A stretch of DNA of 64,000 nucleotides from the NCBI GenBank assembly GCA_038127535.1, contig JAYPHU010000005.1, forward strand, positions 1-64,000, read 5' to 3'. Numbering within the stretch: position 1 is the stretch's first letter; each line of letters starts with the position of its first letter. This DNA is from JAYPHU01 sp038127535 (GTDB taxonomy: Bacteria; Pseudomonadota; Alphaproteobacteria; Rhodospirillales; UBA2165). Made by a program: the position numbers and the translations under genes. This document shows positions 1 through 8,468 of this stretch, in pieces. The notes beneath the pieces were generated by a model. That model had not been told where the DNA came from. It made no database searches and worked only from the letters and a program-made list of their open reading frames with translations.

Positions 1-3
1 AAA

Positions 4-25
4 CAGAGGTAATATTCAACCTCTG
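4..25 (-). terminator. Hairpin after glmS
   Basis: A 7-bp perfect inverted repeat (cagaggt / acctctg, loop of 8) lies 19 bases beyond the glmS stop. Read on the minus strand it is followed by TTT. This fits a weak intrinsic terminator closing the glmU-glmS unit. Confidence 0.55.
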
Positions 26-43
26 GAACCCATCCGTTGGAAA

Positions 44-1867
44 CTACTCCACGGTCACGCTCTTCGCCAGATTGCGGGGCTGGTCCACGTCCGTGCCCTT
101 CAAGACGGCAGTGTGATAGGCCAGAAGCTGCACCGGAATGGCGTAGAGGATCGGTGCGACAAAAGGATCAACGGACGGTAGAACGATGGTGTGGGCCGCC
201 AGGTCGCCCAATTTCTCCGCGCCGTTGGCGTCGGTCATGAAGATCACGCGGCCGCCCCGGGCGATGACCTCCTGCATGTTGGACGCGGTTTTTTCCAGTA
301 GCGCATCGGACGGCGCGATCACGATTACCGGTAGCCCGTCATTGATGAGCGCGATCGGCCCGTGTTTCATTTCGCCGGCAGCATAGCCTTCGGCGTGGAT
401 GTAGCTGATTTCCTTGAGTTTGAGCGCACCTTCCAGCGCGATGGGATAGCTGGTGCCGCGGCCCAGGAATAACGCGTCCCGATCGGCCGCCACTACGCCC
501 GCCAGCTCTCGGATATGCTGGTCCGTATTCAGCACTTCCGCCGCGCGGGCCGGCACTTCGATCAGCGCCTGGGCGAGTTGGGCCTCCCTGCCGGCGTCAA
601 TAGCGCCCCGCGACCGCGCCAGCACAATCGCCAGGCTGGCCAGCACGGTGAGCTGGGTGGTGAACGCCTTGGTCGAGGCCACCCCGATTTCCGGACCGGC
701 ATAGGTCGGCAGGACCGCATCGGATTCCCGGGCGATGGTGCTTTCGGGCACATTGACCACGGAGAGGATTTTCTGCCCTTGCTCCCGACAATAGCGGAGC
801 GCAGCGAGCGTATCCGCCGTCTCCCCGGATTGGGAGACAAAAATGGCCAGCCCGCCTTCCGGCATGACCATGCCCCGGTAGCGGAATTCGGAGGCGATAT
901 CGACCTCCACCGGCACCCGGGCGATTTGTTCAAACCAGTATTTGGCGGTGAGCGCCGCATAGAAGGCTGTGCCGCAGGCCGACAGGGTAATCGTGGGCAC
1001 GGCCGCCAAATCCAACGGCAGGTTGGGCAGCGTGATCGTATGTTCCGACTGGTTGACGAAGGAATTAAGCGTGTCGCCGATCACCTGGGGCTGCTCATAG
1101 ATTTCCTTCAGCATAAAGTACGGATTGCCGCCCTTGCCGGTGAGCTCGCCGGAAACCTTGGATTCTCGGATCGGACGCTCCACCGTACTTCCGGCGGCAT
1201 CATGAATGACCACGCCGGCCCGGGTCATCACCGCCCAGTCGCCTTCTTCCAGATAGGTGATCCGTCCGGTCAGCGGCGCCAGCGCCAGCGCATCCGAGCC
1301 CAGATACATTTCCCCGTCCCCATATCCGATGGCCAAGGGACTACCCTTCCGGGCGGCGATCAATAAATCAGGCTCGCCGGCAAACACGATGCCGAGCGCG
1401 AAGGCCCCGGTCAGCCGGGCAAGGGTTTTTTCGACGGCGGCGGCCGGCGCATCGCCGCCGTCCAGATACTTGGTGATCAGATGAGCAACCACCTCGGTAT
1501 CTGTCTGAGACGCAAGCACATGCCCCGCCGCTTCCAGCTCGTCCCGGAGTTCCTGAAAATTCTCGATGATGCCGTTATGAACCACGGCGCAGCGATGGGT
1601 GGCGTGGGGATGGGCGTTGATTTCATTCGGTACCCCATGGGTCGCCCATCGTGTGTGGCCAATCCCGGTCGTACCGGGCAACGGCTCTTCATCCAGCCGC
1701 GCCGCCAAATTGACTAGCTTGCCTTCGGCCCGGCGGCGGTCGATATGGCCGTTGACCAGGGTGGCGATCCCGGCCGAGTCATAGCCCCGGTATTCGAGGC
1801 GCTTCAGTGCGTCTAGCAACACGCCCGCCACATCCGACTTTCCGATAATTCCGAAAATGCCGCACAT
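44..1867 (-). CDS. glmS: Glutamine--fructose-6-phosphate aminotransferase (isomerizing)
   Basis: Makes glucosamine-6-phosphate from fructose-6-phosphate and glutamine, the first step towards UDP-GlcNAc for peptidoglycan and LPS. The protein is 607 aa, the usual length. It starts MCGIFGIIG, so the glutaminase nucleophile Cys2 is present after Met removal. The N-terminal amidotransferase domain covers roughly residues 2-220 (GIGHTRWATHG motif). Two SIS sugar-isomerase domains follow from about 280 to 600, and the C-terminus ends in the typical NLAKSVTVE. It begins only 3 bases after the glmU stop, so the two genes are almost certainly co-transcribed. No glmS ribozyme is possible in that gap. 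It is intact, with no unusual residues seen. Confidence 0.97.
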   Translation of the reverse strand: MCGIFGIIGKSDVAGVLLDALKRLEYRGYDSAGIATLVNGHIDRRRAEGKLVNLAARLDEEPLPGTTGIGHTRWATHGVPNEINAHPHATHRCAVVHNGIIENFQELRDELEAAGHVLASQTDTEVVAHLITKYLDGGDAPAAAVEKTLARLTGAFALGIVFAGEPDLLIAARKGSPLAIGYGDGEMYLGSDALALAPLTGRITYLEEGDWAVMTRAGVVIHDAAGSTVERPIRESKVSGELTGKGGNPYFMLKEIYEQPQVIGDTLNSFVNQSEHTITLPNLPLDLAAVPTITLSACGTAFYAALTAKYWFEQIARVPVEVDIASEFRYRGMVMPEGGLAIFVSQSGETADTLAALRYCREQGQKILSVVNVPESTIARESDAVLPTYAGPEIGVASTKAFTTQLTVLASLAIVLARSRGAIDAGREAQLAQALIEVPARAAEVLNTDQHIRELAGVVAADRDALFLGRGTSYPIALEGALKLKEISYIHAEGYAAGEMKHGPIALINDGLPVIVIAPSDALLEKTASNMQEVIARGGRVIFMTDANGAEKLGDLAAHTIVLPSVDPFVAPILYAIPVQLLAYHTAVLKGTDVDQPRNLAKSVTVE

Positions 1868-1870
1868 GGA

Positions 1871-3217
1871 TCAGTCGCGCGCCTTCCGGTCCCGCTGCTT
1901 CGTGGCCCAGCCCGCCGCCGCCTTTTGTTCGGACCGGGTGACCGCTAGGGCGTCTGCCTCGACATCCTTGGTGATCACGCTACCTGCGCCGGTCACCGCG
2001 CCATCGCCGACTTTGACCGGCGCGACCAGTGCTGTGTTCGAGCCGATAAACGCGCCCGCGCCGATTTCCGTCAGAGACTTGGTATAGCCGTCGTAATTAC
2101 AGGTGATCGTCCCCGCGCCGATATTAGCCTTTGCACCGACCGTGGCGTCACCGATATAGCTGAGATGATTGGCCTTGGCCCCGGCGGCGATGGTGGCGTT
2201 CTTGATCTCGACAAAGTTGCCGATATGGGCGTCTTCGCCGATTGCCGCACCGGGGCGCAGCCGGGCGAACGGGCCGATGATTGCTCCTGCTGCCACGCTT
2301 GCCCCTTCCAGATGAGAGAAGGCTTTGATCTGCACATTATCGGCGATAGTGACTCCGGGGCCGAACACCACGTTGGGCCCGACGGTGACATCCCGACCCA
2401 GTGTCGTGTCCCAGAAAAAATAGACCGTCGCCGGATCAATCAGCGTCGCGCCGCCGGCAAGTGCCGCCCGGCGCAACCGGTTCTGCATTAAGTCTTCCGC
2501 GTCCGCCAATTCCGCCCTGGAATTGACGCCCAGAAACTCTTCCTCGTCGCCTTCCACGACCACGCAGCGTCCGCCATTGGCGCGAGCCAGAGCAATGATA
2601 TCCGTCAGGTAATACTCCCCCTTGGCGTTGTCGTTAGTTAGCCCGTCGAGCAAGCCGCCCAGTTTCGCGCCATTGATGGCCATCACCCCGGAGTTGCAAA
2701 GATCAACAAGCAATTGGTCTTCGGTCGCGTCCCGCGCCTCGACAATCTCGATCAGCTCTCCCGCCTCATCGGTGATCAGCCGGCCATAGGCGCCGGGATC
2801 TAACGGACGGAAGCCCAAGACCGCCACATCCGCCCCGGCTTCCGTGCGTGCATCACGGAGCGCGACGAGTGTTTCGGCCTCAATCAACGGCGTATCGCCA
2901 TAGAGCACCATGACTGTCCCGTCGAAATCGCCGAGGACGTCTCGGGCCGCCATCACAGCGTGTCCCGTCCCCAGCCGCTCTGTCTGTACAGCCACATCGG
3001 GCGTTAAGTCATGGGTGGCCATTAGCGTGACCAACTCGTCCATTTCGGGCCCGGCCACGACCATCGTTTTCTCCGGGCTCAGCGCCGCCGCCGTCTCCAA
3101 GACGTGCAGCACCATGGGGCGGCCGGCAACCGGGTGCATCACCTTCGGTAGGGCCGATTCCATTCGGGTTCCCATGCCGGCGGCGAGAATGATGGCGGCG
3201 GTATTGGACATGGTCAT
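1871..3217 (-). CDS. glmU: Bifunctional GlcNAc-1-P uridyltransferase / GlcN-1-P acetyltransferase
   Basis: Cytoplasmic enzyme that acetylates glucosamine-1-phosphate and then couples it to UTP to give UDP-GlcNAc. At 448 aa it is normal for the family. The N-terminal nucleotidyltransferase domain has the LAAGMGTRM signature near residue 11 and a DTPLI metal-site motif near 105. The C-terminal half is a left-handed beta-helix of hexapeptide repeats, with the acetyltransferase motif GNFVEIKNA and the H-LSYIGD segment. Translation could start at Met1 (3217) or Met3 (3211); the sequence does not decide. It lies directly upstream of glmS, which uses the same pathway in the order glmS, (glmM elsewhere), glmU. 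Confidence 0.96.
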   Translation of the reverse strand: MTMSNTAAIILAAGMGTRMESALPKVMHPVAGRPMVLHVLETAAALSPEKTMVVAGPEMDELVTLMATHDLTPDVAVQTERLGTGHAVMAARDVLGDFDGTVMVLYGDTPLIEAETLVALRDARTEAGADVAVLGFRPLDPGAYGRLITDEAGELIEIVEARDATEDQLLVDLCNSGVMAINGAKLGGLLDGLTNDNAKGEYYLTDIIALARANGGRCVVVEGDEEEFLGVNSRAELADAEDLMQNRLRRAALAGGATLIDPATVYFFWDTTLGRDVTVGPNVVFGPGVTIADNVQIKAFSHLEGASVAAGAIIGPFARLRPGAAIGEDAHIGNFVEIKNATIAAGAKANHLSYIGDATVGAKANIGAGTITCNYDGYTKSLTEIGAGAFIGSNTALVAPVKVGDGAVTGAGSVITKDVEADALAVTRSEQKAAAGWATKQRDRKARD

Positions 3218-3325
3218 TCAGGGTCGTGGTCAGTTGGTAAAAGCGGACTACGGGGACGTGCTGCCCCTAAGTGCCACAGACCGACTCTGGGGCCAAGTCA
3301 AAGTTTATTACGGAATTTTGCAGGC

Positions 3326-3931
3326 TCATTCGGCTAAGTGAAACCAGCCAGTGATGATATATTTGATTTGCGAACCGCTCGGGCAGCCACGATGCATGTG
3401 GGTTCATTCGGCGGGCCAAATCAGTGTCTTCCCGGTGACCGGCGGCACTTTCAGCCCATAGTAGGGAAATTCGGTCTCCCCCGCATCGGTGACATCATTG
3501 AGGTAGGTCATCCAAACCAAAATCCGGTGCAGCTTGGTCAAGTCCGTCCATTCCGAATGAAGCATGGAGAAATGCCCACCGACCTCGTATTTCTGGACGT
3601 TGAACGCTCCGATATGAATACGATCCAGGAACGTGCTAAGAAAGTCCCATTGGGCGCAGTAATACCGGTAGCAGTCCTGCAACTGATCGAAATAGGTGGA
3701 AAAAACCTCATAGCCGGGCTTGTTCACACAATTAGGCTCGACCCGCAGGTCGGTGCTGTGCTTCGCCGTCTCATCGACTTTGCCGCCGGACACCCGCCCC
3801 TCTTTCTGCAGCTTGGGGTTCCCTTCGAAAAAATCGATAAGGCCGGTGCACACCTCCGGATCAATGCCGATCCAGCAGCCGATAAAACTGGGATGAGCAC
3901 CGGTCTCTATGTCGTGTCGTTTGTCCTGCAT
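3326..3931 (-). pseudogene. 2OG-Fe(II) oxygenase-like protein, interrupted by TGA
   Basis: Resembles 2-oxoglutarate/Fe(II) prolyl-4-hydroxylase-type oxygenases, in which an HxD...H triad binds iron. The frame opens at ATG 3931 (MQDKRHDIE). The sequence contains KYEVGGHFSMLHSEW and TYLNDV..GETEFPYYG, typical of the double-stranded beta-helix core. An in-frame TGA at 3404-3406 falls within LIWPAE*THMHRG, where relatives have Trp. The frame then continues with the expected second-His segment and IITGWF before the final stop at 3326. Loss of that segment would remove the distal iron His and the 2OG-binding end. The TPR pseudogene upstream ends 13 bases before it, suggesting a former operon. Classed as a recent pseudogene; a TGG-to-TGA change is the simplest cause. 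Confidence 0.7.
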
Positions 3932-3944
3932 CGCGTCAGCTCTG

Positions 3945-4718
3945 TTATCCGACGAGCGAAAACCGCGCGTCGTATTTGGTACGAAACTCGATAAACCCGG
4001 CGGCGGCGCCGATTTCCTTGAGCCCGTTGATGTAATCCCCGCATTCAATCAGAGATAGCCCCAATTGGTTTTTCGCCTCAGCAAACTTGGGGGACACAGA
4101 CTTGGCTTTTTTGAAGGCGCGGATCGCCCTCTCCGACTCCCCGGCCGCCCGCAGCATCAGTCCCCAATTCATCCGCGCTTCGAAGAAATCGGGCCGAAGC
4201 CGCGCGGCTTCCCCATAAGCCGCCGCGGCCTCCGGCGCCCAGCGTTGCGCGCGATAGCACTCGCCCTTTAAGAAATGAACTTCGGGCACCCGCTTATCCA
4301 GCCGGATCGCATGATCCAAATGCTAAAGCGCCGCCTCCAGATTTCCGTCCCGCATCAGCACGGTCGCCAGATTGACCCGCGGCTCCAAGAAATCCGAATC
4401 CAATTCAACCGCCCGCTTAAACGCCTGGAGAGCATCGGGCATCCGGCCCGCATTCATAAACAGTTGCCCATACATATGATGTGCATCGGCAAAATCAGGG
4501 TCAATTTCCAAAGCCTGTTGCAGCGCCTGTTGCCCCCCCTACGCATCGCCCTGAGCAAACCGGCAGCGGGCAAATACACTTAACGCCGGCGGGTGTCGGG
4601 GATGATCCGCCATCACTTGGCGGACCGTCGCCTACGCCGCGGCCGCATTGCCCCGGTCAAGCTGGCGAACGGCCGAGGTCAGCAGGTTGGCGATATGTTG
4701 TTCGGAGCTGGCGGGCAT
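3945..4718 (-). pseudogene. TPR-repeat protein with three in-frame TAG codons
   Basis: From ATG 4718 (MPASSEQHIAN) the frame encodes about six tetratricopeptide units, such as ALQQALEIDPDFADAHHMYG and AFKRAVELDSDFLEPRVNLA. It is interrupted by TAG at 4632-4634, 4539-4541 and 4323-4325. All three are in the same frame and no indel is seen, so the reading frame is otherwise preserved to the TAA at 3945. At least one site (AAA*ATVRQ) suggests an original CAG Gln codon. TPR proteins are scaffolds; no specific partner can be named. It lies 13 bases upstream of the oxygenase, a pairing seen in TPR/2OG-oxygenase proteins. Probably not functional as full-length protein. Confidence 0.75.
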
Positions 4719-4824
4719 TGGCCGTAGATTGTATCTTGGCTGCTCAAAGCTTTCACATTCAACGTTCTAGCAGACCCGTCACCCGCTCACACCCAATTAA
4801 TTACCACCAACGGATTTCACCGCC

Positions 4825-5334
4825 GTGCTCTTGAACCGGAATGATCAAAAAGTCGCTCAGTTGATGGAACAGGCGCGCCAATGCCAGGAGATCACGCTGC
4901 GCGGCTCGCTCTTACGCGGGGTGTTCTGGGCGCTGATCTGCTTTGTCCTGGCCTTTTTCGCGCACACGATGGCGCTATCAGACAGTCCCCTATGGCACTA
5001 TATCCTAACGGCTCTGTTCGTCGGCGGCGGCGTGATCATCTTCTTATCCGGGCGGAGTTCCACGCTGCATCTGTCGCCCGACGGCATCAGCACGCAGTTC
5101 ATAACGACGCGCATGTTTGTGCCCTGGGCGGACGTGGTCGCCTTTCACCGCTCCCTTGCCGGGCCCATCAGTATCGAAATCCGCCAGCATGATATGACAG
5201 CCAGCCCGCCTGATCCCACGACCCCGTCCATCCCGGTGCGCAAAACCACCCTTCCCGGCGAGTTTGCGATGAAGCCACGCCAGCTACTGCAACTCTTGGA
5301 AACTTATCGGGCGGCAGCGTTCAAAGGCGATTGA
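4825..5334 (+). CDS. Hypothetical two-helix membrane protein
   Basis: A 169-aa protein with a GTG start at 4825. No clear Shine-Dalgarno sequence is visible and the start is uncertain. Two adjacent hydrophobic segments (about residues 30-48 and 55-75, SLLRGVFWALICFVLAFFA and YILTALFVGGGVIIFL) are followed by a soluble part rich in beta-type sequence. That part contains LSPDGISTQF and FVPWADVVAFHRS, reminiscent of the PH-like fold of small YcxB/YdbT-type membrane proteins, but I cannot assign a family. It is intact, while both neighbours are broken. Function unknown. Confidence 0.6.
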   Translation: MLLNRNDQKVAQLMEQARQCQEITLRGSLLRGVFWALICFVLAFFAHTMALSDSPLWHYILTALFVGGGVIIFLSGRSSTLHLSPDGISTQFITTRMFVPWADVVAFHRSLAGPISIEIRQHDMTASPPDPTTPSIPVRKTTLPGEFAMKPRQLLQLLETYRAAAFKGD

Positions 5335-5394
5335 GTGTCCTGGATACAGAGCTCGCGAGGCACTATCCTGCCGCCCCGTTTGGAGGAGGAACCC

Positions 5395-6354
5395 ATGGCC
5401 GAGAAACCCGTTGTCGTTGTCACCCGTAAACTACCGCCCGCTGTCGAGGCGCGGCTGGAAAAGGACTACACGCCAAAGCTCAATCCCAAAGACCACTTAT
5501 ATTCGGCAGATGAACTGATCGACCTGTGCGCCGACGCGGCAGCGATCCTTCCCTGCCATACCGAGCAAATCAACGAGGCGCTGATCGGCCGTCTGCCCGA
5601 CAATGTCAAAATCATCGCCAACTTTTCCGTCGGCGTGGATCATTGTGAACTGGCCACCGCCAAGGCCCGCGGCATCAAGGTGATCAACACACCCGATGTG
5701 CTGAGCGAGGCCACGGCGTAAATCGTCATGCTGTTGATCCTGGGGGCCAGCGAGGGGGAACGGCTGGTCCGCACCGCCGAGTGGAAAGACTGGAGCCCGG
5801 ACTTCATGGTCGGCGTGCAATCCTCCGACAAGACCTTGGGCGTCATCGGCATGGGCCGGGTGGGCCCGGTCCTGGCCTGCAAGGCCCGCGACGGACTGGG
5901 CATGAAAATTCATTATCACAATCGCTCCCGGCTGCCGGCGGACCTGGAAGCCGGCGCTGTCTATCACGACAGTGTCGAAAGCCTGCTGCCCGAATGCGAT
6001 GTCCTGTCCCTGCACTGCCCGGCCACGCCGGAGTCTATTGGGCTTCTGAACGTGTAGCGAATTGCGCTGATGAAAGACGGCGCCATCGTCGTGAACGCCG
6101 CTCGCGGCGCACTGATCGATGACGAAGCCCTGATCGCGGCCTTGAAGTCCGGCAAGCTCTGGGGGGCGGGGCTGGACGTCTACAATAACGAACCGGCGGG
6201 CTTGCGCGACGGCTAGCGCACCCTCACCAACGTGTTTCTTCTGCCCCATATCGGCAGAGCCACCAAAGAGACGCGGGATGCGATGGGTTTTCGCGCGCTA
6301 AATAATCGGGACGCGTTTTTCGCAAGTGAGGACCCGGGCGATCGTGTCGCTTAA
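5395..6354 (+). pseudogene. D-glycerate dehydrogenase / hydroxypyruvate reductase with three stops
   Basis: A D-2-hydroxyacid dehydrogenase relative (glyoxylate/hydroxypyruvate reductase, NAD(P)H). It starts at ATG 5395, preceded by a strong GGAGGAGG ribosome site. Recognisable parts are the substrate-domain motif NFSVGVDHCELATA, a degenerate Rossmann glycine motif GVIGMGRVGP (consensus GxGxxG), VNAARGALIDDEAL with the catalytic Arg, and LPHIGRAT with the catalytic His (normally HIGSAT). In-frame stops occur at 5719-5721 (TAA, in SEATA*IVM, where relatives have Glu), 6055-6057 (TAG) and 6214-6216 (TAG). No frameshift is seen and the frame runs to TAA 6352-6354. Because the ribosome site and catalytic motifs remain, decay looks recent. 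Confidence 0.85.
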
Positions 6355-6564
6355 AACAACGTTAACTGTCTCCACCATAAACATTTTTATTCGTTAGGCT
6401 TTGCGGAACCACAAATTGCGAGTAAACTCCGTTTGTCGATTGATAGAATACAATAACGACGCTCTAAAAAATTACCTACTTCGCTAAACCAAAATTCGGC
6501 GGAACACTTCATTTCCAGCCATTAAACTAAAGAAACCCAAGTTGTGACAGGAGGCACTATAACT
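6355..6564 (+). promoter_or_regulatory. AT-rich leader of the TRAP operon with strong RBS
   Basis: This 210-base stretch is clearly AT-richer than its surroundings and carries no ORF. It should hold the promoter of the TRAP-transporter operon; I could not choose one -35/-10 pair with confidence. AGGAGG at 6549-6554, 10 bases before ATG 6565, fixes the dctP start over the GTG at 6544. Confidence 0.5.
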
Positions 6565-7704
6565 ATGCAAAGACGAGACTTTATTAGCGGCGCCGCGGGC
6601 CTAGTCGTCGGTGGGGTTGGGACGTATATGGCAACAACGGGCGAGAAAAAAATGCCCGCGCCGGAGGCCAAACCTGCAGCCCCAATGGTAAAACGCTCTG
6701 AGCCGGTTACCCTCAAGGTTCAGGCTGCCTGGGGCGGTGGTATTTTCCTGGAGAATGCTAAAAGCTATGTGCAGCGTGTCCACGACATGGCGGGCAAGGA
6801 TCTGAAGATTGATCTGCTGCCGGTGAACTCGGTTGTCAAAACCAGCCAAATGCAAGATGCCGTCCACCGCGGCGTGCTCGATGGCGCCCACTACGTGACA
6901 GCCTATTGGTATTCCAAGTCGAAAGCCGCTTCTCTGTTCGGCACCGGGCCCTGCTTTGGCTGGTCCGCGCAGGAACTGCTTGGCTGGATCCACTATGGTG
7001 GCGGTAAGGAACTCTTCAATGAACTGATGGGAAGCCTGGGCATTAACGTCGTCAGCTTCTTCAACAGCCCAATGCCGGCGCAGCCGCTCGGCTGGTTCAA
7101 GGAAGAAATCAAAGACGCCAGCCAAATGAAGGGTCTGAAGTATCGTACCGTCGGCCTGGCCGCGGACGTTCTTCTGGAAATGGGCATGTCTGTTGTGCAG
7201 TTGCCCGGCGGCGAAATTCAGCCGGCCATGAAATCCGGTCTGATTGACGCGGCTGAGTTCAACAACCCGACGTCCGATAAGGACTTCGGCATGCAGGACG
7301 TCTCCAAGCACTACCACTTGGCGTCGTTCCACCAATCCCAGGAATGTTTCGAGATCACCTTCAACAAGCAGAAGTTCAATTCTCTGCCGAAGGAACTGCA
7401 GAAGGTTCTGGAGTATGCTTCCGAAGCGGAGAACTCCAACTTCTATTGGCACAACACGTCCCGCTATTCGGACGATCTGATCAAACTAAAGAACGATCAT
7501 GGCGTCAACGTATACCGCACGCCGGATTCGGTCATGTCTGCCCAGCTCAAGGCTTGGGACATCGTCGTTGATCGCATCTCCAAAGAAGATCCGTTCTTCA
7601 AGAAGGTCGTGGATTCACAGAAGGCCTATGCCAAGAAGGTAATGAACTACCTGCTGCTCAACCAACCGGATTACGGTATCGCCTACAAACACTACTTCGG
7701 TTAA
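6565..7704 (+). CDS. TRAP transporter periplasmic substrate-binding protein (DctP family)
   Basis: Binds an organic anion in the periplasm and hands it to the DctQ/DctM membrane pair, which imports it using a sodium or proton gradient. The mature part follows an N-terminal MQRRDFISGAAG segment with a twin-arginine-like pair and a hydrophobic stretch, so export (possibly by Tat) is expected. The protein is 379 aa from ATG 6565, chosen because AGGAGG lies 10 bases upstream. Family features include LKYRTVGLAADVL and PGGEIQPAMKSGLIDAAEF, the conserved ligand-binding region. The resemblance is to the TakP/FcbT1 subgroup (2-oxo acids, mannitol or aromatic acids), so the ligand could be a 2-oxo acid; this is inference only. 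Confidence 0.9.
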   Translation: MQRRDFISGAAGLVVGGVGTYMATTGEKKMPAPEAKPAAPMVKRSEPVTLKVQAAWGGGIFLENAKSYVQRVHDMAGKDLKIDLLPVNSVVKTSQMQDAVHRGVLDGAHYVTAYWYSKSKAASLFGTGPCFGWSAQELLGWIHYGGGKELFNELMGSLGINVVSFFNSPMPAQPLGWFKEEIKDASQMKGLKYRTVGLAADVLLEMGMSVVQLPGGEIQPAMKSGLIDAAEFNNPTSDKDFGMQDVSKHYHLASFHQSQECFEITFNKQKFNSLPKELQKVLEYASEAENSNFYWHNTSRYSDDLIKLKNDHGVNVYRTPDSVMSAQLKAWDIVVDRISKEDPFFKKVVDSQKAYAKKVMNYLLLNQPDYGIAYKHYFG

Positions 7705-7722
7705 TTGGGCCAAAAGCCTTTG

Positions 7723-7785
7723 TTGCGGGACCATTCCGCAATGAGACACGAGGATCAAGAGGGACGGCCTGCGGGCTGTCCCTCT
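7723..7785 (+). promoter_or_regulatory. Intercistronic hairpins between dctP and dctQ
   Basis: Two stem-loops lie in the 119-base gap. One is ttgcgg/ccgcaa at 7723-7741. The stronger is agagggac/gtccctct at 7758-7785. The second has no T-run after it, so it probably protects the dctP message 3' end and lowers expression of the membrane genes relative to the binding protein. This is inference from position and structure. Confidence 0.5.
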
Positions 7786-7823
7786 ATCCGCGTAGATAAC
7801 AAAACCGCTCCGGGAACAACGCC

Positions 7824-8411
7824 GTGACCCCAATTATTCATGCCATTGAGAGCTTTAACATTTGGATTGGGCGCGCCTTCGGCTGGTGCATATTAATTCT
7901 TACCCTGTCGGTTTCCTACGAAGTGTTCGTCCGTTACGTGCTTAACGCGCCAACGGTTTGGGCCTTCGACATGATGGTACAGATGTACGGCGCCCTTTTC
8001 CTCATGGCAGGTCCCTATGCCCTGGCGCAAGACACTCACGTGCGCGCCGATGTCCTCTATCGCTTTGCGCCGCCCAAATGGCAGGCCCGGATCGATTTCG
8101 TCCTTTATGTTGTTTTTTTCTTCCCTGGCATGCTCGCCCTGTTTTGGTTCGGCTGGGAGATTGCTGCCGATTCCTGGCGCTTCAAGGAAGTCAGCTGGAA
8201 CAGCCCGGCGCGCATTCAAATTTATTTCTTTAAGACCCTGATCCCGGTTGCCGGCGCCTTGATGATTTTACAAGGCATCGCGGAGTGCATGCGTTGCTGG
8301 AAAGCCATGGAGGAAAACGTTTGGCCGCAACGCCTGGAAGACGCCCGTGAAACCGGGGATATGCTGCAAGATCAGGTCCACAGTTTCCAAGACTCGCAGA
8401 ACCAGGGTTAA
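7824..8411 (+). CDS. TRAP transporter small permease subunit (DctQ family)
   Basis: Small integral-membrane subunit that pairs with DctM. It is 195 aa, within the family range of about 150-200. It shows four hydrophobic segments: WIGRAFGWCILILTLSVSYE near the N-terminus, MYGALFLMAGPYAL, FVLYVVFFFPGMLALFWFGW and TLIPVAGALMILQGIA. The motif VFVRYVLNAPTVWAFD and the conserved H-VRADVLY segment are typical of DctQ. The start is GTG 7824, with no strong ribosome site visible. It is followed by dctM after 57 bases, as usual for tripartite TRAP systems. Intact. Confidence 0.88.
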   Translation: MTPIIHAIESFNIWIGRAFGWCILILTLSVSYEVFVRYVLNAPTVWAFDMMVQMYGALFLMAGPYALAQDTHVRADVLYRFAPPKWQARIDFVLYVVFFFPGMLALFWFGWEIAADSWRFKEVSWNSPARIQIYFFKTLIPVAGALMILQGIAECMRCWKAMEENVWPQRLEDARETGDMLQDQVHSFQDSQNQG

Positions 8412-8468
8412 ACCTGGCCGGAACATCACCTCGCTGGATAGCAAAAAGAATACGGAGCCTTAACCAAG

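Noticed and set aside
515..1366. Long plus-strand frame inside glmS (and similar ones opposite mtnA, petB, nadE, cysS)
   Set aside because: Long antisense frames are common in GC-rich genomes. The opposite strand carries full-length conserved enzymes.
1868..1870. glmS ribozyme between glmU and glmS
   Set aside because: The two genes are 3 bases apart, leaving no room for it.
3404..3406. Selenocysteine at the TGA of the 2OG oxygenase
   Set aside because: Relatives have Trp at this place, not Cys, and no redox motif surrounds it. A TGG-to-TGA change is simpler.
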